Shown: positions 5,659-14,605, numbered from the stretch's first letter. The stretch is 24,289 bases of DNA from Colivivens sp964537205 (GCA_964537205.1 CAZHZH010000040.1:1-24289), one strand, 5' to 3'. Program-made: numbers and translations. Notes: generated by a model from the letters alone, not told the origin.

Positions 5659-8201
5659 AAAAACTAACAATTCTTTTGATTCCACTGCTTCTGATGCCAA
5701 TAGGCATTGAAGCGCAAGATTTTGATTCCCCAGAGGAGGAAGCCATGATGCGGACGTTGTTTAAGCAGGTATATGAGGTACGCGGCAAGGTATATGGCGT
5801 TGACGATTTCGAACCGAAGCCCTATCCGCTGCAAGGAGCTAACGTAAAGGTCGCGTGCGTAGGCGATACGACCAATATGGACGGTGACGCTGTCAAGCGA
5901 GACGGCGGATTCGACGTTTGGATCACTTTGCGCGAACGATTGAAGGACACACGCCTGCATGTGACAATATCGTATATCGGCATGAAGACCTATGACCAGG
6001 TGATAACCCCTATTAAGTCGAAGGAAAACGGGATTGACAAATACTCGGTGCGCCTTGATTCCATCGTGCTGCAAAGCAACCCCGTGACACTTGCCGAGGC
6101 GGAAGTGGTAGCGGAACTGAAAAGAATGTACCAACGGGGTGACACCACGATATTTAACGCCACGGCGTATGAGATGCCGACAGGAAGCGTGCTGCTCGAT
6201 CTCGTGCGCAGGATGCCCGGACTGAAATACATGGATGGCAAGTTGACGTATCTCGGACGTGACATCAAGGAAATCAGGCTTAATGGCGACTCTTTTTTCA
6301 AACGAGACATGAACATCGCACTCAACAACATGCCGTCGGACAAACTGAAAAGCCTGAAAGTTTATGAAGTGCCGGACGACACGCTTGACGTGATGACGGA
6401 CAACCACCTCGTTATGGATATGGAAACCAAGGAGAAGATGGACCGTGTGTTCATGAGCGAAGGAAGTGTAGGTACGACAGAGGAATTCAATCATTATCTG
6501 CTTGGCGGCAATTTTTCTACATGGAAGAAAAAAGGAGCGGAGATATACGGAAGTTTCATGACTCAGGATATTCCGAGTGAAGGATCATATCAGCTCAAGT
6601 CGATCAGTACCAACGGATCGTTGATGTACGGGCAGCAATTGGGCAACACACACGTGGACGGNNNNNNNNNNNNNNNNNNNNNNNNNNNNNNNNNNNNNNN
6701 NNNNNNNNNNNNNNNNNNNNNNNNNNNNNNNNNNNNNNNNNNNNNNNNNNNNNNNNNNNNNCGTCAGACAAATGACTCGCATGGGAGTTCAAAGCAGGTA
6801 ACTGGAAACATGAGCCTTGCGTACCAGCTGAACGAAAGAGGGGACCAACTGAATTTAGACTATTATGTCAACCACTCAAACAACAAGAACACACAGTACA
6901 ACAGGTCATATAGCCGGTTTGTGCAGTTGAATGACAGTGTGAGCGACGTATATCATCGTATAAGCACTCCTTCAAATACCGATGACCAGTCATTCTCCGC
7001 CAGTTATAACAACTCGGTTGGAAAATTCTCTTATCTGCGCGTGTCGTATGGTTTTCACAACAACCACAACAAGAGCCTGCAATCGTATGACGACATAACG
7101 GATGACAACGGATTTTTACCAGTAGACAGTTTGCATTATGATAAGAGAAGTGAGGAAATAGGCAATACTTTAGGCATGGCATACTTCTTCAACAATGACA
7201 CGCTTCGTACCAATGTCGACGTTTCCCTGACTCCGACACACAAGTCGATCGACAACGACCAGTTTGGAAAAATTGAGCATATAAAGTACAATGGAACATT
7301 GTTCTCTCTCAATTCCGAACTTAAGTATAAGTTGCATAAGAATCAGTACGGGTTCACATATAGTTGCTCCAACAGTCTGCCTGGCGTGGAGCAATTGTCG
7401 AACGTCACAGATTATAGTGACCCGATGAACATCAGTGTGGGTAATCCTAATTTGAAGAACGCTTTCAGCCATCGGTTCGGTTTGGAATTCCAACTGAAGT
7501 CGTTCATGCGAATGACTGTTCAGTATGGGTTTACAGACAACAGTTTCACCACGCTGACCCTCATCGACCGCGAGACAGGCGTACGGCGTACTTCTCCTGC
7601 CAATATCAACGGAAATTGGAACACCAACGAGTATATATTCTTGACGAAGCCTGTCCATGATGTTACATTGAGCTTCACGGCCAACCACTCGTACAGTCAC
7701 AATGTGTCGTTCGTTCAAAGTACGGCCGACATGGACGTGCAGAAGAGTGCGACCAAATGGCACAATGCGTCGTGCGGCGTGAATGTGAGTTACGGAAACA
7801 AGTATTGGATAGTGAATGGTAATGTTGGCTACTCTCTCGACTACAGCAAGAGTGATTACCTTTCCAACGCCACCAAGGGACACAGGGTGACGGCTGACGC
7901 CGACATATCCTACCAGGCTCCATTCGGACTTGCATTGGGCACGTCGTGCAACTTCAACAAGCCGTTCGGCTACGAGATGGCGTCGGCAAACAAGACTGAG
8001 TGTATATGGAGCCTGACAGCTGAGTACAAATTCCTAAAGAAGAAGCTGGCTTCCTTACGGCTCAACTGGCGGGATATACTGAATTCGTACAACGGATTTA
8101 ACGCATCCATGTCGAGTACGACCTGGAACGAGAGCCGCAACTATGGCGACTCGTCCATGTTCGTCATCTCTTTCAGCTATAGAATGAATGATTTCAGATG
8201 A
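5655..8201 (+). CDS. Outer-membrane beta-barrel protein with carboxypeptidase-like regulatory and plug-like domains
   Basis: About 848 residues, counting 34 unknown ones at the 100-N gap (6662-6761), which happens to preserve the frame. Residues 1-20 are a Sec signal peptide ending GIEA before QDF. Residues about 37-130 look like a carboxypeptidase-regulatory/CNA-B-like beta domain (VRGKVYGV, GANVKV, YIGMKTYDQ). Residues about 145-230 resemble a TonB-receptor plug (TAYEMPTGSVLLDLVRRMPG, then LNGDSFFKRD). From about residue 265 to the end alternating aromatic/polar strands form a barrel, ending SFSYRMNDFR, as in the OMP_b-brl (PF14905-like) family. No TonB box is evident and no SusD gene follows, so it is probably not a glycan SusC. 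Its start overlaps the XRE stop by 4 nt. Ligand unknown. The gap leaves the exact length uncertain. Confidence 0.82.
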   Translation: MKKLTILLIPLLLMPIGIEAQDFDSPEEEAMMRTLFKQVYEVRGKVYGVDDFEPKPYPLQGANVKVACVGDTTNMDGDAVKRDGGFDVWITLRERLKDTRLHVTISYIGMKTYDQVITPIKSKENGIDKYSVRLDSIVLQSNPVTLAEAEVVAELKRMYQRGDTTIFNATAYEMPTGSVLLDLVRRMPGLKYMDGKLTYLGRDIKEIRLNGDSFFKRDMNIALNNMPSDKLKSLKVYEVPDDTLDVMTDNHLVMDMETKEKMDRVFMSEGSVGTTEEFNHYLLGGNFSTWKKKGAEIYGSFMTQDIPSEGSYQLKSISTNGSLMYGQQLGNTHVDXXXXXXXXXXXXXXXXXXXXXXXXXXXXXXXXXXRQTNDSHGSSKQVTGNMSLAYQLNERGDQLNLDYYVNHSNNKNTQYNRSYSRFVQLNDSVSDVYHRISTPSNTDDQSFSASYNNSVGKFSYLRVSYGFHNNHNKSLQSYDDITDDNGFLPVDSLHYDKRSEEIGNTLGMAYFFNNDTLRTNVDVSLTPTHKSIDNDQFGKIEHIKYNGTLFSLNSELKYKLHKNQYGFTYSCSNSLPGVEQLSNVTDYSDPMNISVGNPNLKNAFSHRFGLEFQLKSFMRMTVQYGFTDNSFTTLTLIDRETGVRRTSPANINGNWNTNEYIFLTKPVHDVTLSFTANHSYSHNVSFVQSTADMDVQKSATKWHNASCGVNVSYGNKYWIVNGNVGYSLDYSKSDYLSNATKGHRVTADADISYQAPFGLALGTSCNFNKPFGYEMASANKTECIWSLTAEYKFLKKKLASLRLNWRDILNSYNGFNASMSSTTWNESRNYGDSSMFVISFSYRMNDFR
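6662..6761. other. Scaffold gap, 100 N, inside the outer-membrane barrel gene
   Basis: Exactly 100 N. The coding frame is the same on both sides with 100 positions counted, but the true size is unknown. The flanks share no visible overlap. Confidence 0.95.
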
Positions 8202-8212
8202 CGCGTTGACAG

Positions 8213-8239
8213 GGGCTGTACATTGATTGACGCCAGCCC
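8213..8239. terminator. Weak hairpin between convergent genes
   Basis: GGGCTG (8213-8218) and CAGCCC (8234-8239) can pair with a 15-nt loop in the 43-bp space between the barrel gene and cca, followed on the + strand by GTTATT. It may serve as a bidirectional terminator, but the loop is large and the T tract poor. Confidence 0.3.
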
Positions 8240-8244
8240 GTTAT

Positions 8245-9750
8245 TCACTGTCGGTTCATTTCCTTCCACTTATTCTGCAGGAACATTACGCAGTCGTCAT
8301 GGTCGTTCTTTATCGAGCCTTCGAGTATGGCCTCTTTCATGGAGTCTTTCAACTTTCCGACTGCCGGACATGGAGTCAGCCCGAACATACGCATGATCTC
8401 GTCGCCGTCAACGGCGAGTTTCATGTTGCGTATGCGGTCCTTTTCCTCAATGACCTTCAGCTTTTCCTTTACGAGTTCAAAATTATGATGAAACTGACGC
8501 CTTTTCAGCTCGTTCTTTGATGTAATGTCCGCATTGCAAAGTATCATGAGGTCTTCAATGTCGTCTCCTGCCTCAAACAGCAGGCGGCGGATCGCCGAGT
8601 CGGTCACTTCATCGTCTGCAATGGCAATGGGGCGCATGTGCAGTCTGACGAGTTTTTCCACATACTTCATCTTTTCGTTCATAGGCAGTTTCATACGGCG
8701 GAAGATATGTGGTATCATCTTCTCACCGATAAAGTCGTGATTATGAAATGTCCACCCAGCGTTATTGTCCCATCGTTTGCTTTTAGGCTTGCCTATGTCG
8801 TGCAGGATTGCCGCCCAACGGATCCACAGCACCTTGTCTTTTAATTTGGAATCATGAAACCACTGGCTTGTCTCGATGGCGACATTGTCAAGCACTTCAA
8901 GCGTATGGATGAAGTTGTCCTTATGGGCGCGTCCGTTTCTCATTTCCACTCCTTCGAGTTCGTACAATTCAGGGAATATGATTTCGAGCAGACCGCAATG
9001 CTCCATGTAGCTGAATCCTATTGACGGCTTGGGGGAAAGGATGATTTTGTTCATCTCCTCGATAATGCGTTCGTATGAAATGATGCGTATGCGGTCTTTA
9101 TTGCGCGCTATCGAATCAAGGGTATCCCAGTCGATTCCGAAATTCAGCTGAGTGGCAAAGCGGATGCAGCGCATCATCCGCAATGGGTCGTCACTGAATG
9201 TGATGTCAGGATCAAGGGGAGTGCGGATCGTCTTGGTTTCCAAATCGCGGAGTCCGTCAAATGGATCGATTAACTGCCCGTAACGTTCGTGGTTGAGGCA
9301 TATTGCCATTGCGTTTATGGTAAAGTCGCGTCGGTTTTGGTCGTCTTCAAGTGTGCCGTCCTCGACGATGGGCTTTCTTGAATCGTGGCTGTAGCTTTCT
9401 TTTCTTGCGCCCACGAATTCCAATTCCATGTTCTGATATTTCAGTTGCGCCGTTCCGAAGTTCTTGAATACAGACAATTTCGCCTTGCGTCCGATCTTCG
9501 CCTTCAGCGTTTCAGCGATCAAGATGGAGTTGCGTATGTTGTCCTCATTCGTCCACTGTAGGCCGTCGTCTGTCTTATGGCTTGTGACAACAATGTCGAT
9601 GTCATTGCTCTCACGCTCGAGAAACAAGTCGCGTACATATCCGCCAATGACATAGCATTCAAGTCCAAGACTGTCCGCGGTTTCTGAAACGAGGTGGAAT
9701 ACAGGGGAGTCTATTGCCTTTATAATATCTTTATCTGTCAGTAGTTTCAT
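8245..9750 (-). CDS. cca: CCA tRNA nucleotidyltransferase with HD domain
   Basis: Adds or repairs the CCA end of tRNAs in the cytoplasm (class II tRNA nucleotidyltransferase), 501 aa. The N-terminal nucleotidyltransferase motif is GGYVRD at 36-41 followed by the catalytic DID pair (D50, D52). RRDFTINAMA at 140-149 and DPLRMMRCIRFA at 188-199 are the conserved polynucleotide-polymerase segments for nucleotide selection. An HD phosphohydrolase domain follows, with AAILHDIGKP (H317, D318) and FHNHDFIG. Length and domain order match Bacteroidetes Cca proteins. The start at the ATG complementary to 9748-9750 lies only 4 nt from a TACCTTTG box, giving a very short leader. It is transcribed divergently from the GH88/GH105 gene. 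Confidence 0.95.
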   Translation of the reverse strand: MKLLTDKDIIKAIDSPVFHLVSETADSLGLECYVIGGYVRDLFLERESNDIDIVVTSHKTDDGLQWTNEDNIRNSILIAETLKAKIGRKAKLSVFKNFGTAQLKYQNMELEFVGARKESYSHDSRKPIVEDGTLEDDQNRRDFTINAMAICLNHERYGQLIDPFDGLRDLETKTIRTPLDPDITFSDDPLRMMRCIRFATQLNFGIDWDTLDSIARNKDRIRIISYERIIEEMNKIILSPKPSIGFSYMEHCGLLEIIFPELYELEGVEMRNGRAHKDNFIHTLEVLDNVAIETSQWFHDSKLKDKVLWIRWAAILHDIGKPKSKRWDNNAGWTFHNHDFIGEKMIPHIFRRMKLPMNEKMKYVEKLVRLHMRPIAIADDEVTDSAIRRLLFEAGDDIEDLMILCNADITSKNELKRRQFHHNFELVKEKLKVIEEKDRIRNMKLAVDGDEIMRMFGLTPCPAVGKLKDSMKEAILEGSIKNDHDDCVMFLQNKWKEMNRQ

Positions 9751-9754
9751 GATG

Positions 9755-9762
9755 CAAAGGTA
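9755..9762 (-). promoter_or_regulatory. -7 box TACCTTTG for cca
   Basis: On the minus strand TACCTTTG lies directly upstream of the cca ATG, a perfect match to the Bacteroidetes TAnnTTTG element. The predicted start point would fall at or within a few bases of the start codon, suggesting a leaderless or near-leaderless mRNA. No convincing -33 box is seen. Confidence 0.55.
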
Positions 9763-9835
9763 GTTTAAAAAATCGATTCAGCGAGTGAAACACAAAATTA
9801 ATCCGCAATGAGTCTCCTTGTTGTATCTTTTTTTG

Positions 9836-9843
9836 TATCTTTG
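9836..9843 (+). promoter_or_regulatory. -7 box TATCTTTG for the GH88/GH105-sppA-lpxK-pnp-thiL operon
   Basis: TATCTTTG fits TAnnTTTG and sits 21 bp before ATG 9865, so the leader is about 15 nt. A second T-rich near copy (TATCTTTTTTTG) begins at 9824. No -33 TTTG occurs at the ideal 19-21 bp distance. This favours ATG 9865 over the in-frame ATG at 9808, which lies upstream of the box. Confidence 0.6.
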
Positions 9844-9864
9844 CCAATAAAAATAAGTTATTAT

Positions 9865-10980
9865 ATGAAGGCGGTTATACTACTTGCAATTGCATGTTTT
9901 GCCCCTGTACTGTCATTTGCACAGTCCAAGCAAGACGTGATGGGAATGATAGAGAAGGTGAACGACCATTGGCAGGCAACCCGGACAGCAAAGTGCAGGG
10001 CGTTTTGGGACAATGCGGCGTATTTTACAGGAAACCAGGCGGTGTATGAGCTCACCGGGAAAAAGCAATATCTCGACTATGCGCTGACTTGGGCGGAATA
10101 CAACCATTGGAAGGGAGCTACACAGACCGACAAGTCGAAATGGAAGTATGCCACGTATGGAGAGGACATGGATCATGTGCTATTTGCCGACTGGCAGATT
10201 TGTTTCCAGGTGTATATCGACTTATACAAGCTCGAACGCCGTGCGGAACGCATTCAACGCGCTTTGGAGGTGATGATGTATCAAGCGAAATCAGACAAGG
10301 CGGATTATTGGTGGTGGGCTGACGCCCTGTACATGGGCTTTCCAATATTTTCCAAACTGTACACGGTGACCCACAATCCTATATTGCTCGACAAACAGTA
10401 CGAGTGCTTTGTGTGGACAGATAATCTGCTCTTCGATAAGGACGACCATTTGTACTATCGCGATGGCAAGTATGTATATCCAAAAGTTAAGACGGCCTGT
10501 GACGAGGGAAAGAGTTTCTGGGCAAGGGGCGATGGATGGGTGCTTGCCGGACTCGCAAAGGTTCTGCAGGACCTGCCTAAAGACAGCAAGTACAGACCTT
10601 TCTATATAAAGAGGTTTAAGGAACTTGCAACGGCGGTTGCCGCCTGCCAGATGGAAGAGGGGTATTGGACGCGCTCTATGCTGTGCGAGCAAGACGCTCC
10701 GGGATATGAGACGAGCGGAACCGCGTTCTTTACCTACGGATTGCTTTGGGGAATGAATAATGGCATACTCAACGTCGAAGAGTTCAAGCCGACTACCGAT
10801 AAGGCGTGGAAGTACCTGACTACAGTCGCCTTACAGCCGGATGGCGGAATAGGATACGTACAACCAATAGGTGAGAAGCCAGACCCTACCCGTCTTGCCG
10901 ATGCCTCTTCCCAGCATCCGTTTGGAACCGGCGCGTGGCTGTTTGCGGCATGTGAATATTATAAATCGTTAGAAAAGTAA
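9865..10980 (+). CDS. Secreted glycoside hydrolase family 88/105 (unsaturated glucuronyl / rhamnogalacturonyl hydrolase-like)
   Basis: A 371-aa (alpha/alpha)6-barrel hydrolase of the GH88/GH105 group (PF07470, YteR/UGL-like), which removes unsaturated uronic acids left by polysaccharide lyases by hydrating the double bond. A signal peptide covers residues 1-19, ending LSFA before Q20, with no lipobox, so it should be periplasmic or secreted. Family motifs are WWWADALYMG (148-158, containing the likely catalytic Asp153) and FWARGDGWVLAGLAKVL (218-234). Tryptophans and tyrosines are abundant, as expected for a sugar-binding barrel. The start is ATG 9865, downstream of the -7 box. No lyase or SusCD genes are nearby; the gene instead leads a housekeeping cluster, 6 bp ahead of sppA. 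GH105 versus GH88 cannot be settled by eye. Confidence 0.87.
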   Translation: MKAVILLAIACFAPVLSFAQSKQDVMGMIEKVNDHWQATRTAKCRAFWDNAAYFTGNQAVYELTGKKQYLDYALTWAEYNHWKGATQTDKSKWKYATYGEDMDHVLFADWQICFQVYIDLYKLERRAERIQRALEVMMYQAKSDKADYWWWADALYMGFPIFSKLYTVTHNPILLDKQYECFVWTDNLLFDKDDHLYYRDGKYVYPKVKTACDEGKSFWARGDGWVLAGLAKVLQDLPKDSKYRPFYIKRFKELATAVAACQMEEGYWTRSMLCEQDAPGYETSGTAFFTYGLLWGMNNGILNVEEFKPTTDKAWKYLTTVALQPDGGIGYVQPIGEKPDPTRLADASSQHPFGTGAWLFAACEYYKSLEK

Positions 10981-10986
10981 AACGGT

Positions 10987-12765
10987 ATGAAGGATTTCTT
11001 AAAGTATACGTTTGCGACCATTGTCGGCATTGCGGTGGTTTGCTTGATAATAAGTGTTTTTTCTTTCTTTACCCTATTAGGCTTAAGCTCGCTTGGAACT
11101 TCTGCCGTGCAAGTTCAAAAGAACTCGGTAATGGTGGTCGATCTCGAAGGCTCGTTAGTTGAGAGAAGTGAAGACAACCCTTTGTCCGGCTTGTTGGGCG
11201 ACGCGACAGTGCAGAACGGTCTGGACGACATGCTTACAGCCATTGAATATGCAAAGGCTGACGACAATATTACAGGCATATACTTGGAAGGAGGCATCAT
11301 GTTGGGAGCCACGCCCGCCATGCTTCAAGAACTGCATGACGCATTGGAGGATTTCAAGTCTGAAGGTAAATTCATCGTCGCTTATGGCGACAATTTCAGC
11401 CAGGGGGCATATTACTTGTGCAGTGTGGCTGACTCATTGCTAATAAATCCAAGTGGCATGATAGAATTGAGCGGACTTTCAAGTACCACGATCTATTATA
11501 AGAACCTGCTGAAGAAAGTCGGAGTGGACGTGCAGGTGTTTAAAGTCGGCACGTATAAGTCTGCGGTCGAGCCTTTCCTCCTCGACTCTATGAGCGAAGC
11601 CAATCGCGAGCAGACTACTGTGTTTACAAATGAAATATGGGACGAGTTGCTTGCCGACATCAGCAAGTCGAGAGGCATAAAGAAGGGGAATCTCAACAGC
11701 ATGATTGACAAAGCCATGATGTTCCTGCCTGCGGAGTATTATGTCAAGCAAAAGATTGTGGACAAGTTGGCTTATAAGGATGAAGTAAAGGGCGTCATAT
11801 CGAACATGATGCAAAAAGGCAAGAAAGAATATAATGAGATTGGATATGCCGACGTGGCAGTGGCTGCTGCAATCGCCGCGCCTCAACCGTCTGACAAGCA
11901 GATTGCGGTCTATTATGCGACAGGCGAAATAGTTGAGGACGCTGTAGGTTCCACCTTATACTCAGAAACGCAAATTGTTGGCAGCAAGGTTTCTGCTGAC
12001 TTAAAGAAACTGGCTGACGACGACGACATAAAGGCTGTGGTGCTGAGGGTGAATTCCCCTGGAGGAAGTGCTTATGCGGCGGAGCAAATATGGCATCAAG
12101 TAAAGAATATCAAGGCGAAGAAACCTATTATTGTGTCAATGGGAGGGTATGCTGCCAGTGGCGGTTACTATATATCTTGTGCGGCCGACTGGATAGTTGC
12201 CGAACCCACCACACTGACTGGCTCTATAGGCATCTTCGGCATGTTCCCTGATGCCGGAGAGTTGCTGCAGGACAAGCTGGGACTTCATTTCTCTACTGTA
12301 AAGACTAATAAATATTCAGACTTCGGAAGCCTGTACCGTCCCATGAATGAAGGTGAGTCTGCCGTTTTGCAAGCTTATATCAATCGTGGATATGAACTAT
12401 TCACCAAACGCTGCGCCGACGGTAGGAACATAGCCCAGGATTCAATTAAGGTAATTGGCGAAGGACGTGTCTGGACTGGTAGGCACGCTAAGTCTATAGG
12501 CTTGGTTGACCAACTTGGGAATCTCGATGACGCAATCGCCGTAGCAAAGAAAAAGGCAGGACTCAAAGACTGCACCGTAGTAGCCTATCCATACAAGTCA
12601 ACGTTTATGGACCAATTGATAGAACAGCTTGGAGGAGGATATGTGGAAACACGGCTTGAGAGCGGTTTGGGAGAATATGGTGACTTGTTCCGTTTGCTTA
12701 AGTCCATACACGAAAAAGACCGTATTCAGGCCGCAATGCCGTTTTACTTGAAATTTAATTTGTAA
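10987..12765 (+). CDS. sppA: Signal peptide peptidase SppA, 67-kDa type (protease IV)
   Basis: Membrane-anchored serine protease, 592 aa, that degrades cleaved signal peptides in the cytoplasmic membrane. An N-terminal transmembrane anchor spans residues about 8-34. The protein is the long, tandem S49 form: the N-terminal half carries the general-base lysine in VGTYKSAVEPF (K191) and the C-terminal half carries the nucleophile serine in GGYAASGGYY (S391), matching the K209/S409 pair of the E. coli enzyme. The C-terminal half also has LRVNSPGGSAYAAEQIW and LTGSIGIFGMF. All catalytic elements are intact. It lies 6 bp after the GH gene and 3 bp before lpxK, so is transcribed with them. Confidence 0.95.
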   Translation: MKDFLKYTFATIVGIAVVCLIISVFSFFTLLGLSSLGTSAVQVQKNSVMVVDLEGSLVERSEDNPLSGLLGDATVQNGLDDMLTAIEYAKADDNITGIYLEGGIMLGATPAMLQELHDALEDFKSEGKFIVAYGDNFSQGAYYLCSVADSLLINPSGMIELSGLSSTTIYYKNLLKKVGVDVQVFKVGTYKSAVEPFLLDSMSEANREQTTVFTNEIWDELLADISKSRGIKKGNLNSMIDKAMMFLPAEYYVKQKIVDKLAYKDEVKGVISNMMQKGKKEYNEIGYADVAVAAAIAAPQPSDKQIAVYYATGEIVEDAVGSTLYSETQIVGSKVSADLKKLADDDDIKAVVLRVNSPGGSAYAAEQIWHQVKNIKAKKPIIVSMGGYAASGGYYISCAADWIVAEPTTLTGSIGIFGMFPDAGELLQDKLGLHFSTVKTNKYSDFGSLYRPMNEGESAVLQAYINRGYELFTKRCADGRNIAQDSIKVIGEGRVWTGRHAKSIGLVDQLGNLDDAIAVAKKKAGLKDCTVVAYPYKSTFMDQLIEQLGGGYVETRLESGLGEYGDLFRLLKSIHEKDRIQAAMPFYLKFNL

Positions 12766-12768
12766 AGA

Positions 12769-13833
12769 GTGGTGAGTCGTTTGCTTTTGCCTTTGGCATG
12801 GATCTACGATGGAGTGACATCGATACGTAACTTCATGTACGATCACGGGATGTTGAGTTCCGAAGCATACGACCTGCCGATAATATGTGTGGGCAACTTG
12901 GCTGTGGGTGGAACAGGCAAGACTCCGCATACAGAGTATCTCGTGCGCTTGTTGCAGGACAATGGATATAAGGTCGCAGTATTGAGCAGGGGATACAGGC
13001 GGAAAACCAAGGGCTTTGTGCTTGCCTCCGCAGAATCAGGTCCTGCCGACATAGGTGACGAACCATGTCAAATGAAACGGAAGTTCCCAGACGCGGTGGT
13101 AGCGGTCGATGCTGACAGGCGTGAGGGTATATATAATATAAGGTGTGGTGACACCACAAGTGATGTGGATGTCATACTGCTCGATGACGCATACCAGCAT
13201 CGCAGTGTGCACGCGGGATTAAGCGTACTTCTTACCGACTATAATTCCCCGTATGACAAAGACCACCTTCTGCCTGCCGGCCGCTTAAGGGAACGAGCGT
13301 CAGGCAGTAAGCGAGCTGATATAGTCGTAGTCACAAAGGTGACGGGAGATATAGGTGTCGATGAGTATGATGACTTCCATCGAAGGTTGGGCGTAACGGA
13401 AAGTCAACACTTGTATTTCAGTCGTTTGAAGTATGGGAATATGTATAATAATAAGGGGACAATCGCTCTTGAACAATTGGACGAATACAATGTGTTGTTG
13501 ATTACCGGTATAGCAAACCCGCGACCGATGATGGCGGAGCTGGCAAAATACACAGAGTACGACTTCATCCAATTTGGTGATCATCACGACTTCACCGAAC
13601 AGGATTACAGACAAATTGCCGCGGCATATAACAATTTGCCCGACGACAAACCGTCTGTTATCGTAACAACTGAGAAGGACTTCGTGAGGATGAATCCCGA
13701 CAAACTGGCTATGTATCAGTCGGTTTATTTCCTTCCTATTCAGATAGAGTTTATAAACGACGAGCAGAAATTGTTTAACAATCAAATATTGGACTATGTA
13801 CGAAAAAATTCAAGAAACGGCGTCATTCCTTAA
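12769..13833 (+). CDS. lpxK: Tetraacyldisaccharide 4'-kinase (lipid A synthesis)
   Basis: Inner-membrane-associated kinase that phosphorylates the 4' position of the lipid A disaccharide, the sixth step of the Raetz pathway; 354 aa, the usual length. The N-terminal hydrophobic helix LLLPLAWIYDGVTSIRNFMYD is followed by the modified Walker A motif GNLAVGGTGKT at 42-52. LSRGYRRKTKGF and ILLDDAYQHR (DDxxQH) are the other signature segments, and VVVTK and VTTEKDFVR occur in the C-terminal half. No ATG is available in frame at the conserved N-terminus, so it starts at GTG 12769, or the adjacent GTG at 12772, 3 bp after sppA. Its last 38 nt overlap the next gene, suggesting translational coupling. 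Confidence 0.94.
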   Translation: MVSRLLLPLAWIYDGVTSIRNFMYDHGMLSSEAYDLPIICVGNLAVGGTGKTPHTEYLVRLLQDNGYKVAVLSRGYRRKTKGFVLASAESGPADIGDEPCQMKRKFPDAVVAVDADRREGIYNIRCGDTTSDVDVILLDDAYQHRSVHAGLSVLLTDYNSPYDKDHLLPAGRLRERASGSKRADIVVVTKVTGDIGVDEYDDFHRRLGVTESQHLYFSRLKYGNMYNNKGTIALEQLDEYNVLLITGIANPRPMMAELAKYTEYDFIQFGDHHDFTEQDYRQIAAAYNNLPDDKPSVIVTTEKDFVRMNPDKLAMYQSVYFLPIQIEFINDEQKLFNNQILDYVRKNSRNGVIP

Positions 13834-14605
13834 AGATCGAATGACTACCAAACCTGAAACCGCTATCATCTTGGGTTCGGGACTGGGACATCTTGTTGAT
13901 GAAATCGACGTTGACACCGAGATTGCATATAAGGACATTCCAAACATGCCTGTATCAACGGTCGAGGGGCACAGTGGCAAGTTGCTGTTTGGAAAACTTG
14001 CGGGCAAGGAGATAGTTGCGATGCAAGGACGTTTCCATTACTATGAGGGTTATTCCATGAAGGAGGTGACCTTCCCTGTACGTGTAATGTATGAGTTGGG
14101 CGTTAAGAATTTATTCGTAAGCAATGCAGCGGGAGGAATGAACCCTGCGTTCCATGTAGGCGACCTTTTGGTTCTAACCGACCATATCAATATGTTTCCG
14201 GAAAATCCTTTGCGCGGCAGGAACATACCGACAGGACCCCGCTTCCCGAGTATGCACCAGGCCTATGACCCCGAATTCATAAGCATTGTGGATGATGCCG
14301 CCAAACGACTTGGCATCAAGATATTCAAAGGGGTGTATCTTGGCACTCAGGGTCCTACTTATGAAACACCTGCCGAATATCGCATGTTCCGTCTGATGGG
14401 GGCGGATGCGGTAGGCATGTCGACCGTTCCTGAGGTTATTGTAGCGGTTCATTGCGGAATGAGGGTGTTTGGAATCTCTGTGATTACCGATTTGGGCGGA
14501 TTTGAGGAAGCGCAAAAGGTGAGTCACGAGGCAGTGCAGGCTGCCGCTGATGCGGCTCAGCCGCGGATGTCGGCGTTAATGAAAGAACTAATAAAGAAAG
14601 TGTAG
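13796..14605 (+). CDS. Purine nucleoside phosphorylase, trimeric class I (Asp at base-recognition site)
   Basis: Cytosolic purine salvage enzyme that splits purine nucleosides with phosphate; 269 aa, the size of the trimeric PNP/MTAP family. Seen in order: IILGSGLG (phosphate loop, 25-31), GRFHYYEGY (78-86), NAAGGMNP (110-117), TQGPTYETPAEYR with E190 for base contact, GADAVGMSTVPE (202-213) and FGISVITDLG followed by H244. Position 232 is Asp where human PNP has Asn243 (ITN in typical 6-oxopurine PNPs, TD in MTAP). In human PNP the Asn243Asp change is known to raise activity on adenosine, so this enzyme may accept 6-aminopurines. The gene overlaps lpxK by 38 nt and precedes thiL by 3 bp. The symbol (punA, deoD, pnp) is left blank because specificity is uncertain. 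Confidence 0.92.
   Translation: MYEKIQETASFLKDRMTTKPETAIILGSGLGHLVDEIDVDTEIAYKDIPNMPVSTVEGHSGKLLFGKLAGKEIVAMQGRFHYYEGYSMKEVTFPVRVMYELGVKNLFVSNAAGGMNPAFHVGDLLVLTDHINMFPENPLRGRNIPTGPRFPSMHQAYDPEFISIVDDAAKRLGIKIFKGVYLGTQGPTYETPAEYRMFRLMGADAVGMSTVPEVIVAVHCGMRVFGISVITDLGGFEEAQKVSHEAVQAAADAAQPRMSALMKELIKKV

Noticed and set aside
5664..6494. Long antisense open frame (276 codons) under the barrel gene
   Set aside because: Shadow of a strongly supported gene; the composition (many His, Arg, Val) has no domain or signal. The same applies to antisense frames at 1556-2185, 2207-2929 and 7170-7883.
9808..9864. 19-codon N-terminal extension of the GH88/GH105 protein
   Set aside because: It overlaps the -7 promoter box; the signal peptide begins correctly at ATG 9865.
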